Source: Methylobacterium persicinum (GTDB lineage: Bacteria; Pseudomonadota; Alphaproteobacteria; Rhizobiales; Beijerinckiaceae). From it: DNA of 64,000 bases. This document shows positions 50,504 through 59,293 of the stretch, piece after piece (the first letter of the stretch is position 1; each line of letters starts with the position of its first letter). The translations under genes were made by a program, and so were the position numbers. The DNA is taken from positions 1 to 64,000 of the forward strand of contig NZ_BPQX01000028.1 in the NCBI RefSeq assembly GCF_022179525.1, given 5' to 3'. The notes beneath the pieces were generated by a model. It saw nothing but the letters and a program-made list of their open reading frames with translations. It was not told the origin of the DNA and searched no databases.

Positions 50504-50537
50504 GCTCCGTCGCCCCCCTTGGGCGGCGGAGCCTTTT
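50504..50537 (+). terminator. Rho-independent terminator after gap
   Basis: A 12-bp stem (50504-50515 with 50521-50532, one G-U pair) with a 5-nt loop, then CTTTTG. It lies 28 bp after the gap stop codon. Confidence 0.85.
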
Positions 50538-50574
50538 GTTCCCCACGGCGTTCTTTGGTAAGGGTGGTATCGGG

Positions 50575-51057
50575 ATGGCAGACGCGTCGCAGGGCCCCAC
50601 GGGCGGCCAGGGTTCCACCCCGCAGGCTCCCTCTTCCTCCCCTCCGCCTCCTCCCTCGCCCTCCCCCGCCGTCACGACAGCCCCCTCACCCGCCGCCGGG
50701 CCGGTGACGTCGCTTTCAGCGAACCAGCTCTTCGACCAACTCGCCCGGATCGAGGACAAGGCCTCCCGCATCGAGGACAAGTACGCCCGCTCCGAGGCGC
50801 TGCTGTCGCGGGTGGAGGACAAGGTCGAGGGGGCCACGGGCCGGATGAACGAGGCCGCCCGCCAGTCGGACCTCGCCGCCCTCCGCAACGAGGTGCGCGG
50901 CCTCGCCGAGCGCACCCGCCGCCTTCCGGGCACCGGCGCCCTCGTCCTCACCGCGGTCATCACCGCTGTCCTCACCGTCGTGCTGATGGTGGCCGTCCAG
51001 CGCCTCAACCTTGACGGGCTGCTGCCGCCCCGGCCGAACGCCGCCGCTGTCCGCTGA
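50575..51057 (+). CDS. Proline-rich single-span membrane protein
   Basis: A 160-residue protein not recognised. A Pro/Ser-rich N-terminus (about 5-45) is followed by a helical stretch ([59 protein letters not shown]) of coiled-coil character and one membrane segment (about 121-142, [20 protein letters not shown]). The repeated RIEDKxxR units recur about every 7-9 residues. The ATG at 50575 has a weak GGG site. It sits between gap and pgk; role unknown. Confidence 0.6.
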   Translation: MADASQGPTGGQGSTPQAPSSSPPPPPSPSPAVTTAPSPAAGPVTSLSANQLFDQLARIEDKASRIEDKYARSEALLSRVEDKVEGATGRMNEAARQSDLAALRNEVRGLAERTRRLPGTGALVLTAVITAVLTVVLMVAVQRLNLDGLLPPRPNAAAVR

Positions 51058-51095
51058 GCCCTCCCCGCCCATCTCGCACTGAAGACAAGGACCCG

Positions 51096-52298
51096 ATGAG
51101 CGCCTTCCGCACCCTCGACGATGCCGGCTCGCTCCAGGGGAAGCGCGTGCTCATGCGCGTCGACCTGAACGTACCGATGGAGAACGGGCGCGTCACCGAC
51201 GCGACTCGGATCGAGCGGGTCGCCCCGACGATCCGGGAGGTCGCGGGCAAGGGCGCGAAGGTCGTGCTGCTGGCCCATTTCGGGCGGCCCAAGGGCAAGC
51301 GCGAGCCTAAGGATTCCCTGGAGCCGGTGGTGCCGGCGCTCTCCGCCGCATTGGAACAGTCGGTCTCCTTTGCCGCCGACTGCATCGGCGACGCGGCTGC
51401 CGCTGCGGTCGCTGCCCTGAAGGACGGCGACGTGCTGCTCTTGGAGAACACCCGCTACCATGCGGGCGAGGAGAAGAACGATCCGGCCTTCGCCGACGCC
51501 CTGGCCGCCAACGGCGACGTCTACGTCAACGAGGCGTTCTCCGCCGCCCACCGGGCCCACGCTTCCACCGAGGGCCTCGCCCACCGCCTGCCGGCCTATG
51601 CCGGCCGCGAGATGCAGGCCGAGCTGGACGCCCTGACCAAGGGACTGGAATCGCCACAGCGCCCGGTGATCGCCATCGTCGGCGGCGCCAAGGTTTCGTC
51701 GAAGATCGACCTGTTGGAAAACCTCGTCGCCAAGGTCGACATGCTGGTGATCGGCGGCGGCATGGCCAACACCTTCCTGCACGCGCAGGGCAAGGGCGTG
51801 GGCAAGTCCCTGTGCGAGAAGGACCTGGCCGAGACCGCCACACGCATCCTTGCCGCAGCCAACAAGGCCGGCTGCCGGATCGTCCTGCCGGTGGATGCCG
51901 TCTCGGCCGCCGAGTTCAAGGCCAATGCGCCCCACGAGACCGTGCCGGTGGATGCTGTGCCGGAGACCGGCATGATCCTCGACGCCGGCCCGCGCTCGGT
52001 CACCGAGATCAACGCTGCCATCGATACCGCCAAGACCCTCGTCTGGAACGGCCCCCTCGGGGCCTTCGAGCTGACGCCCTTCGATGCGGCCACCGTCGCG
52101 GCGGCCAAGCACGCGGCGGAGCGGACCAAGGCCGGGCAGCTTGTCTCGGTGGCGGGTGGCGGCGATACCGTGGCCGCACTCAACCACGCTGGCGTCGGCG
52201 CGACCTTCACCTATGTCTCGACGGCGGGCGGCGCCTTCCTCGAATGGCTGGAAGGCAAGGCCCTCCCGGGCGTCGAGGCGCTGCGGGCGAAGGGCTGA
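51096..52298 (+). CDS. pgk: Phosphoglycerate kinase
   Basis: A 400-residue PGK transferring phosphate from 1,3-bisphosphoglycerate to [19 protein letters not shown] near the N-terminus, [10 protein letters not shown], the hinge region and the C-terminal [13 protein letters not shown] are standard. Length equals the family norm. The gene follows gap and the membrane protein in the same direction; repeat A4 separates it from fba. Confidence 0.96.
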   Translation: MSAFRTLDDAGSLQGKRVLMRVDLNVPMENGRVTDATRIERVAPTIREVAGKGAKVVLLAHFGRPKGKREPKDSLEPVVPALSAALEQSVSFAADCIGDAAAAAVAALKDGDVLLLENTRYHAGEEKNDPAFADALAANGDVYVNEAFSAAHRAHASTEGLAHRLPAYAGREMQAELDALTKGLESPQRPVIAIVGGAKVSSKIDLLENLVAKVDMLVIGGGMANTFLHAQGKGVGKSLCEKDLAETATRILAAANKAGCRIVLPVDAVSAAEFKANAPHETVPVDAVPETGMILDAGPRSVTEINAAIDTAKTLVWNGPLGAFELTPFDAATVAAAKHAAERTKAGQLVSVAGGGDTVAALNHAGVGATFTYVSTAGGAFLEWLEGKALPGVEALRAKG

Positions 52299-52326
52299 CC
52301 GGACGACTGCGCGTTTCCAAGTCTCC

Positions 52327-52441
52327 GCCTCATCCTGAGGTGCCCGCGTCAGCGGGCTTCGAAGGAGGGCTCCAGGGAACGCGGTGAGATCTGGAGGTCT
52401 CTTTCGAGGCCTCCGCTTCGCTGCGACACCTCAGGATGAGG
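52327..52441. repeat. Palindromic repeat family A, copy A4
   Basis: About 115 bp, CCTCATCCTGAGG to CCTCAGGATGAGG, with GAAGGAGGGCTCCAGG internal. It lies between pgk and fba, in the same direction of transcription. Confidence 0.87.
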
Positions 52442-52496
52442 TGTCAGGATGGGATCGGCCGAAGGTGCCGACCGAACGATAGCCGAGGTGGGACAC

Positions 52497-53567
52497 ATGG
52501 CACGCATCACCCTGAGGCAGCTCCTCGACCACGCCGCCGAGCATGAGTACGGCGTGCCGGCCTTCAACCTGAACAACATGGAGCAGGGGCTCGCCATCAT
52601 GGCGGCGGCGGACGCCACCGACTCGCCGGTCATCCTGCAGGCGAGCCGCGGGGCCCGCGCCTATGCCAACGACATCGTGCTGGCCAAGCTGATCGATGGC
52701 CTCGTCGAGATCTATCCGCACATCCCGGTCTGCATGCACCTCGACCACGGGAATAACGAGGCGACCTGCGCCACCGCGATCCAGTACGGCTTCACCTCGG
52801 TGATGATGGACGGCTCGCTGAAGGCCGACGGCAAGACCCCGGCGGACTACAACTACAACGTCGAGATCACTCGCAACGTCACCAAGATGGCCCATTGGGC
52901 CGGTGTCTCGGTGGAAGGCGAGTTGGGCGTGCTCGGCTCCCTGGAGAGCGGCCAGGGCGAGGCCGAGGACGGCCACGGCGCCGAGGGCACCCTCTCCCAC
53001 GACCAGCTCCTCACCGACCCGGAGGAGGCGGTGAAGTTCGTCGAGGCCACCAAGGTCGATGCGCTCGCCGTCGCGATGGGCACCAGCCACGGCGCCTACA
53101 AGTTCACCCGTCAGCCGGACGGCGAGGTGCTGGCCATGAACGTGATCGAGGAGATCCACCGCCGCCTGCCGACGACCCACCTCGTCATGCACGGCTCGTC
53201 CTCGGTGCCGCAGGACCTTCAGGACATCATCAACAACTATGGCGGCCAGATGAAGCCGACCTGGGGCGTGCCGGTCGAGGAGATCCAGCGCGGCATCAAG
53301 CACGGCGTCCGCAAGATCAACATCGACACCGACAACCGGATGGCCATGACCGGCCAGATCCGGAAGGTGCTGACGGAGAACCCCTCCGAGTTCGACCCGC
53401 GCAAGTACCTGAAGCCTGCCATGGAGGCCATGACGAAGCTCTGCAAGCAGCGCTTCGAGGAGTTCGGCACGGCGGGCAAGGGCTCCAAGATCCGCCCGAT
53501 CTCCGTGGCCGAAATGGCCAAGCGCTATGCGAGCGGCACCCTCGACCCGAAGATCGGGGCGCAGTAA
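52497..53567 (+). CDS. fba: Class II fructose-bisphosphate aldolase
   Basis: A 356-residue zinc aldolase, of the Calvin-cycle (CbbA-like) subtype by its sequence; in this group it works in glycolysis/gluconeogenesis or C1 assimilation. Zinc-site residues are in [11 protein letters not shown] (H81, D83, H84), with [19 protein letters not shown] and SSSVPQDLQ typical of the subtype. The ATG at 52497 matches homologues ([13 protein letters not shown]); a longer frame upstream would run through the repeat. Confidence 0.95.
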   Translation: MARITLRQLLDHAAEHEYGVPAFNLNNMEQGLAIMAAADATDSPVILQASRGARAYANDIVLAKLIDGLVEIYPHIPVCMHLDHGNNEATCATAIQYGFTSVMMDGSLKADGKTPADYNYNVEITRNVTKMAHWAGVSVEGELGVLGSLESGQGEAEDGHGAEGTLSHDQLLTDPEEAVKFVEATKVDALAVAMGTSHGAYKFTRQPDGEVLAMNVIEEIHRRLPTTHLVMHGSSSVPQDLQDIINNYGGQMKPTWGVPVEEIQRGIKHGVRKINIDTDNRMAMTGQIRKVLTENPSEFDPRKYLKPAMEAMTKLCKQRFEEFGTAGKGSKIRPISVAEMAKRYASGTLDPKIGAQ

Positions 53568-53600
53568 GCGAAGGCGGTTCTCAGCCCTGGCATCAGGTCG

Positions 53601-54254
53601 ATGGTCGCACAGCGTATTGCCCTCCTCGGTCCCCACGGCCTCGACGCCGCGGGGGCCGAAACCCTCCTGCCGGCCCTCGAAGCCGCCTGCACCGCGGGGG
53701 ATGTCGCCGCGGTAATCCTGCGGTTCGCGGCCGCGGACGAGCGGACCCTGACGGGTCTCGTCAAGCGCGCCGCTGCCGTGGTGCAGGCCCGGGAGGCCGC
53801 CCTCGTGATCGCCTGCCCCGGCTTCACCCGGGACCTTGTCCAGGTCTCGGCCAGGGGTGGGGCGGATGGCGTGCACCTCGACAAGCCCCGCGACCCTGCC
53901 AGCGACCTCGCGGACCTGCGGGGTCGGCTCAGGGACGGGCGCATCCTGGGCGCCGGGGGCTTCGAATCGAAGCACATTGCGATGGAGGCCGGCGAGGCCG
54001 GGGTCGACTATCTGATGTTCGGCGGCCTGTACCCGGACGGGGCCGCCCCCGATCCTGAGACGGTGCTGGCCCGGGCGGCATGGTGGGCGGAGATCTTCGA
54101 GACGCCCTGCGTCGCGGTCGCCATCACCGAGGCCGAACTGCCCGCCCTCATCGAGACCGGCGCGGAGTTCGTTGGCCTGGAAAGCGCGATCTGGATGCCG
54201 GATCCCGACGCTGTCGCCCGGACGCAGGCACTGCTCGGAGCTCAGGCCGGATGA
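53601..54254 (+). CDS. ThiE-like TIM-barrel protein, probably not a thiamine synthase
   Basis: A 217-residue protein of the thiamine-phosphate-synthase fold: ADGVHLDKPRD near 93-103 and GAGGFESKHIAMEAGEAGVDYLMFGGLYPDG near 117-147. The usual phosphate and thiazole-binding residues of ThiE (HLGQxD, GxSxHS, GPIFxTxTK) are mostly missing, so thiamine synthesis is unlikely. Its partner role with fba is suggested by the 33-bp spacing only. The stop overlaps the Sel1 gene start (ATGA). Confidence 0.65.
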   Translation: MVAQRIALLGPHGLDAAGAETLLPALEAACTAGDVAAVILRFAAADERTLTGLVKRAAAVVQAREAALVIACPGFTRDLVQVSARGGADGVHLDKPRDPASDLADLRGRLRDGRILGAGGFESKHIAMEAGEAGVDYLMFGGLYPDGAAPDPETVLARAAWWAEIFETPCVAVAITEAELPALIETGAEFVGLESAIWMPDPDAVARTQALLGAQAG

Positions 54255-55267
54255 GGCCGCTCATCCTCGCCTTCGCCGCGCTTCTTGTCGCCCAGGAGGC
54301 GACTTCGGCCGCGTCCCTGGCCGACCCGAAGGCCACGCCTGTCCCTGCGACCGACCAGAAGCTCTCGCGGGAGCTCCCCTCCCCCTACACGCCGAACTTC
54401 ACCGGCGGGGCGGTGCCGCCCGCCACCGGGCAGCCGCCGGATTTCGCCTACGGCGCCTACCAGCGCGGGCAATACGTCACCGCCTTCCGGGAGGCCACCA
54501 AGCGCATCGAGGCCAATCCCAAGGATGCGCCGGCGATGACCCTCCTCGGCGAGCTTTACAACCAAGGGCTCGGCGTTCCCCAGAACCCGGTGAAGGCCGC
54601 CGACTGGTACAAGGTCGCTGCGGCACAGAACGACCCGGCGGCCATGTCGTCCCTTGGCCTGATGGCCCTCGACGGGCGCGGCGTGCCCCGGGACCCCAAA
54701 GCTGGCCGGCGCTGGCTCGAACAGGCCGCCGCCCTCGGCTCGCCGACGGCTGCATATAACCTAGGGTTGATCCTGATCGGAACCGGCACCAGCGCCGACG
54801 AGACGGAGGCTGCCAAGCAGTTCCGCAAGGCGGCGGATGCGGAGGTCGGGCCGGCGCAGCACGATCTCGGCGTGCTCTACCTGCAAGGCCGGGGCGTCCC
54901 GAAGGACCCCGCCCAGGCGGCTTCGTGGTTTCGCCGGGCGGCCGATAACGGCGACCTTGCCGGGGAGGTCGAATTCGCCATCCTGCTTTTCAACGGCACG
55001 GGCGTGTCCAAGGATGAGCATGCCGCAGCCCGCTACTTCCTGCACGCCGCCAAGCGCGGCAACGCCATCGCCCAGAACCGGATCGCCCGGCTCTACGCGT
55101 CCGGCCGCGGGATCCAGAAGAACCTCGTCGAGGCCGCTGCTTGGAATCTTGCCGCGGCGGGGCAGGGCCTGTCCGATGCGTGGCTCGATCAAGCGGTCGC
55201 CGGGCTCTCCACCGACGAAAAGGTCCGCGCCGAGCGCCTCGGCAACGAGCGGGCGGAGGCGCAGTAG
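54251..55267 (+). CDS. Exported Sel1-repeat protein
   Basis: A 338-residue protein with a signal peptide (about 1-20) and seven or so Sel1-type repeats of 36 residues (for example LLGELYNQGLGVPQNPVKAADWYKVAAAQND, LGLMALDGRGVPRDPKAGRRWLEQAAALGS, LGVLYLQGRGVPKDPAQAASWFRRAADNGD). Such solenoids bind other proteins; here it would work in the periplasm. The ATG at 54251 overlaps the preceding stop (ATGA). The binding partner is unknown. Confidence 0.85.
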   Translation: MRPLILAFAALLVAQEATSAASLADPKATPVPATDQKLSRELPSPYTPNFTGGAVPPATGQPPDFAYGAYQRGQYVTAFREATKRIEANPKDAPAMTLLGELYNQGLGVPQNPVKAADWYKVAAAQNDPAAMSSLGLMALDGRGVPRDPKAGRRWLEQAAALGSPTAAYNLGLILIGTGTSADETEAAKQFRKAADAEVGPAQHDLGVLYLQGRGVPKDPAQAASWFRRAADNGDLAGEVEFAILLFNGTGVSKDEHAAARYFLHAAKRGNAIAQNRIARLYASGRGIQKNLVEAAAWNLAAAGQGLSDAWLDQAVAGLSTDEKVRAERLGNERAEAQ

Positions 55268-55302
55268 GGCGCGGCTTACTTCGCCGCCCCGTCCGCCAAC
55301 CC

Positions 55303-55394
55303 CGTTATTTCGAGCGTAGCGAAGCAAACCAGGGATGCGCTTCGTTCTGAGGCGTCCCACTGCCCTGGGTTACTTCGCTGCGATTGCAATGACG
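55303..55394. repeat. Repeat family B, copy B9
   Basis: About 92 bp, arms CCGTTATTTCGAGCGTAGCG and CCCTGGGTTACTTCGCTGCG...CAATGACG. It lies between the converging Sel1 and cupin genes. Confidence 0.82.
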
Positions 55395-55426
55395 TTGAGG
55401 GTGTCGGGGGGCTGCCCCCCGCAGCT

Positions 55427-55849
55427 CTACTCAGCCTTCGACCAGTCGACCCCTGCTTCCAGCTCGGGCAGGAGCACCACGCTTTCCTGCTCGTTCGGAT
55501 CGGTCCGGGCGATCACCGCCACCACCGGCTCCGTCTGGCTGCGGTTGTAGGGCAGGTGCGGCACGCCGGCGGCGATGAAGACGAACTCCCCTGCCCCGGC
55601 GACGGCGTGATGCTCCAGCCGCTCGCCCCAGAAGCAGCCGGATATCCCCTTCAGCACGTGGATCGCCGTCTCATGGGCCTCGTGTTTGTGGGCATGGGCT
55701 CGCTCGCCGGGGGCGATCTCGAGGAGCTGCATGTGCAGGGCCTTCGCCCCCACGGCCTCCGCCGAGATGGCCGGGCGGTACAGATGGCCCTGTTTGCCGC
55801 GGAAGGGCGCACTCTCGCGCACCACCATCAGGCCGGCTCTTCCCGTCAT
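55427..55849 (-). CDS. Cupin-domain protein
   Basis: A 140-residue single-domain cupin. The metal-site motif 1 is HAHKHEAHETAIHVLKG near 52-68 with several histidines and a glutamate, and motif 2 is AGAGEFVFIAAGVPHLPYN near 83-101. Its enzyme or binding role is unknown. The ATG at 55849 has a GGAGG site upstream. It converges with the Sel1 gene across repeat B9. Confidence 0.8.
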   Translation of the reverse strand: MTGRAGLMVVRESAPFRGKQGHLYRPAISAEAVGAKALHMQLLEIAPGERAHAHKHEAHETAIHVLKGISGCFWGERLEHHAVAGAGEFVFIAAGVPHLPYNRSQTEPVVAVIARTDPNEQESVVLLPELEAGVDWSKAE

Positions 55850-55872
55850 CCCACCCCCCTCCGTCGCGACCC

Positions 55873-55904
55873 GCCATGGATCGCGTCGCTGCGCTCGCGA
55901 TGAC
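55873..55904. repeat. Repeat family B, half copy B10
   Basis: CCATGGATCGCGTCGCTGCG followed by CTCGCGATGACG is a right arm of family B without a preserved left arm. It lies between the DUF779 stop and the cupin gene. Confidence 0.6.
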
Positions 55905-55921
55905 GGCGGGGCGTCAGGACA

Positions 55922-56347
55922 TCACAACCGACACGCGCCGCCAAGGGCTTGGTTCTCGGCCTCGGTAAAGAGGCGTGAGCGGATGTGGAAGCGTTTCTCC
56001 CGGCCGTTCTCCAAAGAGAACATGCCCCCCCGACCCGGCACCACGTCGAGCATGATGTGGGTGTGCTTCCAGACCTCGAACTGTGAGCGGGAAATGAAGA
56101 AATCCGCCCCGCCGACTTGGCCGAGATGCACGTCGCCGTCGCCGACGATGAAGTCGCCGACGGGGTAGCACATGGGCGAGGACCCGTCGCAGCACCCGCC
56201 GGACTGGTGGAACATCACCGGGCCGTACTCGGCCTTAAGCTCCTCCACCAGGGCGAGGGCCGCAGGCGTCGCCGTCACGCGCAGGGGTGTGCCATCCGCA
56301 CCCGCCTGCTCCGCGGTGGTGGCTTCGACCATATCCGTAGCGCTCAT
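55922..56347 (-). CDS. DUF779 protein, ALDH-associated
   Basis: A 141-residue DUF779 protein. The family signature is MFHQSGGCCDGSSPMCYPVGDFIVGDGDVHLG near 44-75, with paired cysteines, and FFISRSQFEVWKHTHIMLDVVPGRG near 82-107. DUF779 genes are typically neighbours of the acetaldehyde-type ALDH encoded at 57208-58731. Here the two are on the same strand but separated by two small plus-strand genes. Function not established. Confidence 0.85.
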   Translation of the reverse strand: MSATDMVEATTAEQAGADGTPLRVTATPAALALVEELKAEYGPVMFHQSGGCCDGSSPMCYPVGDFIVGDGDVHLGQVGGADFFISRSQFEVWKHTHIMLDVVPGRGGMFSLENGREKRFHIRSRLFTEAENQALGGACRL

Positions 56348-56500
56348 GCGTTCCTCCCGCAGCTTATAGGTCGATATGCGTGCCCCGGACGGAATTTCTA
56401 CGGGGCGGGTAGCGATGCCGGCTCTGTGACTGCGGCCAAGCTGGCGCAATTCCGGGCACATCCGCGTTGGCAGGGCAATCCCCCTCACCGGAACGAGCCC

Positions 56501-56791
56501 ATGAGACGCCCGATCATCTTTTCCCTGGCCACCCTTTTCGGCGTCACGGCCGTCATCGGCACGGCACAGGCCGAACCGCTCGCCCTTCGCGTCGCGCCGC
56601 ATGGGCAGCCGCTCTTCATGCAGCATGCCTGGCAAGTGCAGGGAAATTCGAACGTGACGCCCTCCAATCCCATGGGTGTCGTGGGGTGGGACGGTCCTCC
56701 CGACGATGTGCCGAGTGTGATTGGTGACGCCGGCCCGATGCCTCCCGGTTCGATCGCCAATGTGCCTTACGAAGGGTACGGTTACTTTTGA
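56501..56791 (+). CDS. Small exported protein of unknown function
   Basis: A 96-residue protein with a clear signal peptide (MRRPIIFSLATLFGVTAVIGTAQA, cut after AQA) and a mature part of about 70 residues rich in Gly, Pro and aromatic residues. No cysteine is visible. Not recognised. Its stop codon overlaps a TTG that can start the next exported protein (TTGA). Confidence 0.6.
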   Translation: MRRPIIFSLATLFGVTAVIGTAQAEPLALRVAPHGQPLFMQHAWQVQGNSNVTPSNPMGVVGWDGPPDDVPSVIGDAGPMPPGSIANVPYEGYGYF

Positions 56792-57132
56792 CCGCCCTGC
56801 GCTTGACTGGGTCTGCGATGTGCCTCGTCGTCCTGTTCGCAGCGGCGACGCCGGCCATCGCCCGCTTGTCGCCCAATGCGCCGGCCCATGAAACGGAACT
56901 CGGCCTTTGTCGGGCGCACGCGGCGGAGCTTGCGCCGCCCGGTACGCAGATCCCCGATCGCGGGACGTTCTGTGCCTGCTACGCGGACGGGGCGGTCGAG
57001 GCTCGCCTGTGGGAGCTCGAGAACGCGGAGGCCAATGTGGGCCAGGACGTCCAGAAGCCGGTGGCCGAACGGACGATCTCGCTTCGCGACGCCAAGGCGG
57101 CGAAGGTCGTATCGGATTGCCTGAAACACTGA
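56788..57132 (+). CDS. Small exported cysteine-containing protein
   Basis: A 114-residue protein with a signal peptide (about 1-25, ATPAIA) and four cysteines in the mature part, at about C41, C62, C64 and C111, two in a CAC pair. TTG at 56788 overlaps the preceding stop; an ATG at 56818 would remove ten residues and still leave a signal. Periplasmic or surface location is likely. Not recognised; followed by a terminator hairpin. Confidence 0.6.
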   Translation: MTALRLTGSAMCLVVLFAAATPAIARLSPNAPAHETELGLCRAHAAELAPPGTQIPDRGTFCACYADGAVEARLWELENAEANVGQDVQKPVAERTISLRDAKAAKVVSDCLKH

Positions 57133-57151
57133 CCTGCCGAGAAATCAAAGA

Positions 57152-57175
57152 GGCCCCGGCCGGGTGGCCGGGGCC
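57152..57175. terminator. Strong hairpin terminator between converging genes
   Basis: GGCCCCGGCC (57152-57161), a GGGT loop and GGCCGGGGCC (57166-57175) form a perfect 10-bp stem. Read on the minus strand it is followed by CTCTTTGATTT, so it should terminate the aldehyde dehydrogenase transcript; it may also stop the plus-strand exported-protein genes. Confidence 0.7.
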
Positions 57176-57207
57176 CAAGGTAGTCTCGGGGGGAGACTCG
57201 GCTGAAC

Positions 57208-58731
57208 TCAGAAGAATCCGAGCTTCTTGGCCGAGTAGCTAACCAGCATGTTCTTCGTCTGCTGGTAATGGTCGAGCATCATCTTGTGGGTCTCACGGCC
57301 GATGCCGGACTGCTTGTAGCCGCCGAAGGCCGCATGGGCCGGGTAGGCATGGTAGCAGTTCGTCCAGACACGGCCCGCCTGGATCGCCCGGCCGAAGCGG
57401 TAGGCGCGGGTCCCGTCGCGGGTCCAGACGCCGGCGCCGAGGCCGTAGAGGGTGTCGTTGGCGATCGAGAGGGCGTCGGCGTCGTCCTTGAAGGTCGTCA
57501 CCGACAGGACCGGGCCGAAGATCTCCTCCTGGAAGATGCGCATCTTGTTGTGACCGCGGAACACCGTCGGCTTCATGTAGAAGCCCTCGGCGAACTCACC
57601 GTCCTTCATGTTGCGCTCACCGCCGGTGAGGCATTCGGCGCCCTCTTGCTTGCCGATATCGACATAGCTGAGGATCTTTTCCAACTGCTCGCTGGAGGCC
57701 TGGGCGCCGATCATCGTGGACGGGTCGAGGGGCGAACCCTGGGTGATCGCCTCGACGCGCTTGATCGCCCGCTCCATGAACCGGTCGTAGATCGACTCGT
57801 GCACCAACGCCCGGCTCGGGCAGGTGCAGACCTCGCCCTGGTTGAGGGCGAACATCGTGAAGCCTTCGAGGGCCTTGTCGAAGAAGTCGTCGTCCTCGTT
57901 CGCCACGTCGGCGAAGAAGATGTTCGGCGACTTGCCGCCCAGCTCCAGCGTCACCGGGATCAGGTTCTGCGAGGCGTACTGCATGATGAGGCGGCCGGTG
58001 GTCGTCTCACCGGTGAAGGCGATCTTGGCGATCCGCGGCGAGGAGGCGAGGGGCTTGCCGGCCTCCAGGCCGAAGCCGTTGACCACGTTCAGCACGCCCG
58101 GCGGCAGCAGGTCGCCGATGATCTCCATGAGCACCAGCACGGAGGCCGGGGTCTGCTCGGCGGGCTTCAGCACTACGCAGTTGCCGGCAGCAAGCGCCGG
58201 GGCGAGCTTCCACACCGCCATGAGGATGGGGAAGTTCCACGGGATGATCTGGCCGACGACGCCGAGCGGCTCGTGGAAGTGGTAGGCGACGGTGTCGTGG
58301 TCGATCTCGGAGATCGAACCTTCCTGCGCCCGCACGCAGCCGGCGAAGTAGCGGAAATGGTCGATGGCCAGCGGGATGTCCGCGTGGGTCGTCTCGCGAA
58401 TCGGCTTGCCGTTGTCCCAGGTCTCGGCAAGGGCGATCAGATCGAGGTTCTCCTCCATCCGGTCGGCCATCTTGTTGAGGATGCGGGCACGCTCGGCTGG
58501 CGCGGTGCGGCCCCAGGCCTCCTTGGCGGCATGGGCGGCGTCGAGGGCCTTGTCGACGTCCGTCGCGTCGGAGCGGGGCACCTCGCAGACCACCTTGCCG
58601 GTGATCGGCGACGTGTTCTCGAAGTAGCGTCCGGCGCTCGGGGCGACCCACTGGCCGCCGATGAAGTTCTCGTACCGGGACGAGAACGGCGACTTGGTCC
58701 GGCTGTCGCCGAAGAATTCGGGCTTGTTCAT
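57208..58731 (-). CDS. Acetaldehyde-type aldehyde dehydrogenase
   Basis: A 507-residue ALDH of the AcoD/ExaC/AldB type, oxidising short aldehydes such as acetaldehyde with NAD(P). The catalytic cysteine is C302 in [14 protein letters not shown], flanked by C304, and the glutamate is in [15 protein letters not shown]-terminal [23 protein letters not shown] is typical. The ATG at 58731 follows GGGAGAAAG. DUF779 at 55922, a usual neighbour, lies downstream. Confidence 0.9.
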   Translation of the reverse strand: MNKPEFFGDSRTKSPFSSRYENFIGGQWVAPSAGRYFENTSPITGKVVCEVPRSDATDVDKALDAAHAAKEAWGRTAPAERARILNKMADRMEENLDLIALAETWDNGKPIRETTHADIPLAIDHFRYFAGCVRAQEGSISEIDHDTVAYHFHEPLGVVGQIIPWNFPILMAVWKLAPALAAGNCVVLKPAEQTPASVLVLMEIIGDLLPPGVLNVVNGFGLEAGKPLASSPRIAKIAFTGETTTGRLIMQYASQNLIPVTLELGGKSPNIFFADVANEDDDFFDKALEGFTMFALNQGEVCTCPSRALVHESIYDRFMERAIKRVEAITQGSPLDPSTMIGAQASSEQLEKILSYVDIGKQEGAECLTGGERNMKDGEFAEGFYMKPTVFRGHNKMRIFQEEIFGPVLSVTTFKDDADALSIANDTLYGLGAGVWTRDGTRAYRFGRAIQAGRVWTNCYHAYPAHAAFGGYKQSGIGRETHKMMLDHYQQTKNMLVSYSAKKLGFF

Positions 58732-58945
58732 GGGCTTTCTCCCTGGAAATGGCCCGGCCTCGCGGACCACGGCTCGTTTTACGGGGATCCCAGACGCTGG
58801 AATCCCTTCGCCGCATTCGCTCGGCTCCGGGCGCAGCCAATGTCAGATGGCCTGTCGACGCAAGGTGGACTTTTGGCCGATGCACCCAGGTTGCAGCCTA
58901 CGCCTGCTTCGCGCGCTTGGCGATCCCGCTTTCGCGGAGCCAGGA

Positions 58946-59293
58946 TCAGGCGGCTAGGGCGAAGGGCAGGAGGGCCGCCGCCAGGGGCAGGGCCGCGAGG
59001 GCGGCGGGCCGGAGCCAGCCGGGCCGGTAGGTGAGGCAGGCGGAGACCGCCAGGGCGGCTGCCGTGACGGCGCCGGTCGCCTGGACGGGCCCGAAATTCC
59101 ATCCCGCCGAGGCCACGGCGGCGGCGAAAGACAGGGCGAGCCCGGCCCACCCCGCGATTCGTAGGGGCCGGGCGCGACCCCGCGGCAGGGGGCCGCGCAG
59201 GGCGGCCCGGTGGTGCCGGTCCAGACTAAGCGCCAAGGCTGCGAGTCCGGCGAAGGCCAGGGCGAGGCAGACTCCGAGACCAGCGAGGCTCAT
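58946..59293 (-). CDS. DUF3325 membrane protein
   Basis: A 115-residue protein with four hydrophobic segments and the DUF3325 look (LALSLDRHHRAALRG near 22-36, PARIAGW-like turns). It is usually the third gene behind a PepSY iron-reductase-type protein, and here its start overlaps the PepSY stop codon as ATGA. Function unknown, iron uptake by association. Confidence 0.75.
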   Translation of the reverse strand: MSLAGLGVCLALAFAGLAALALSLDRHHRAALRGPLPRGRARPLRIAGWAGLALSFAAAVASAGWNFGPVQATGAVTAAALAVSACLTYRPGWLRPAALAALPLAAALLPFALAA

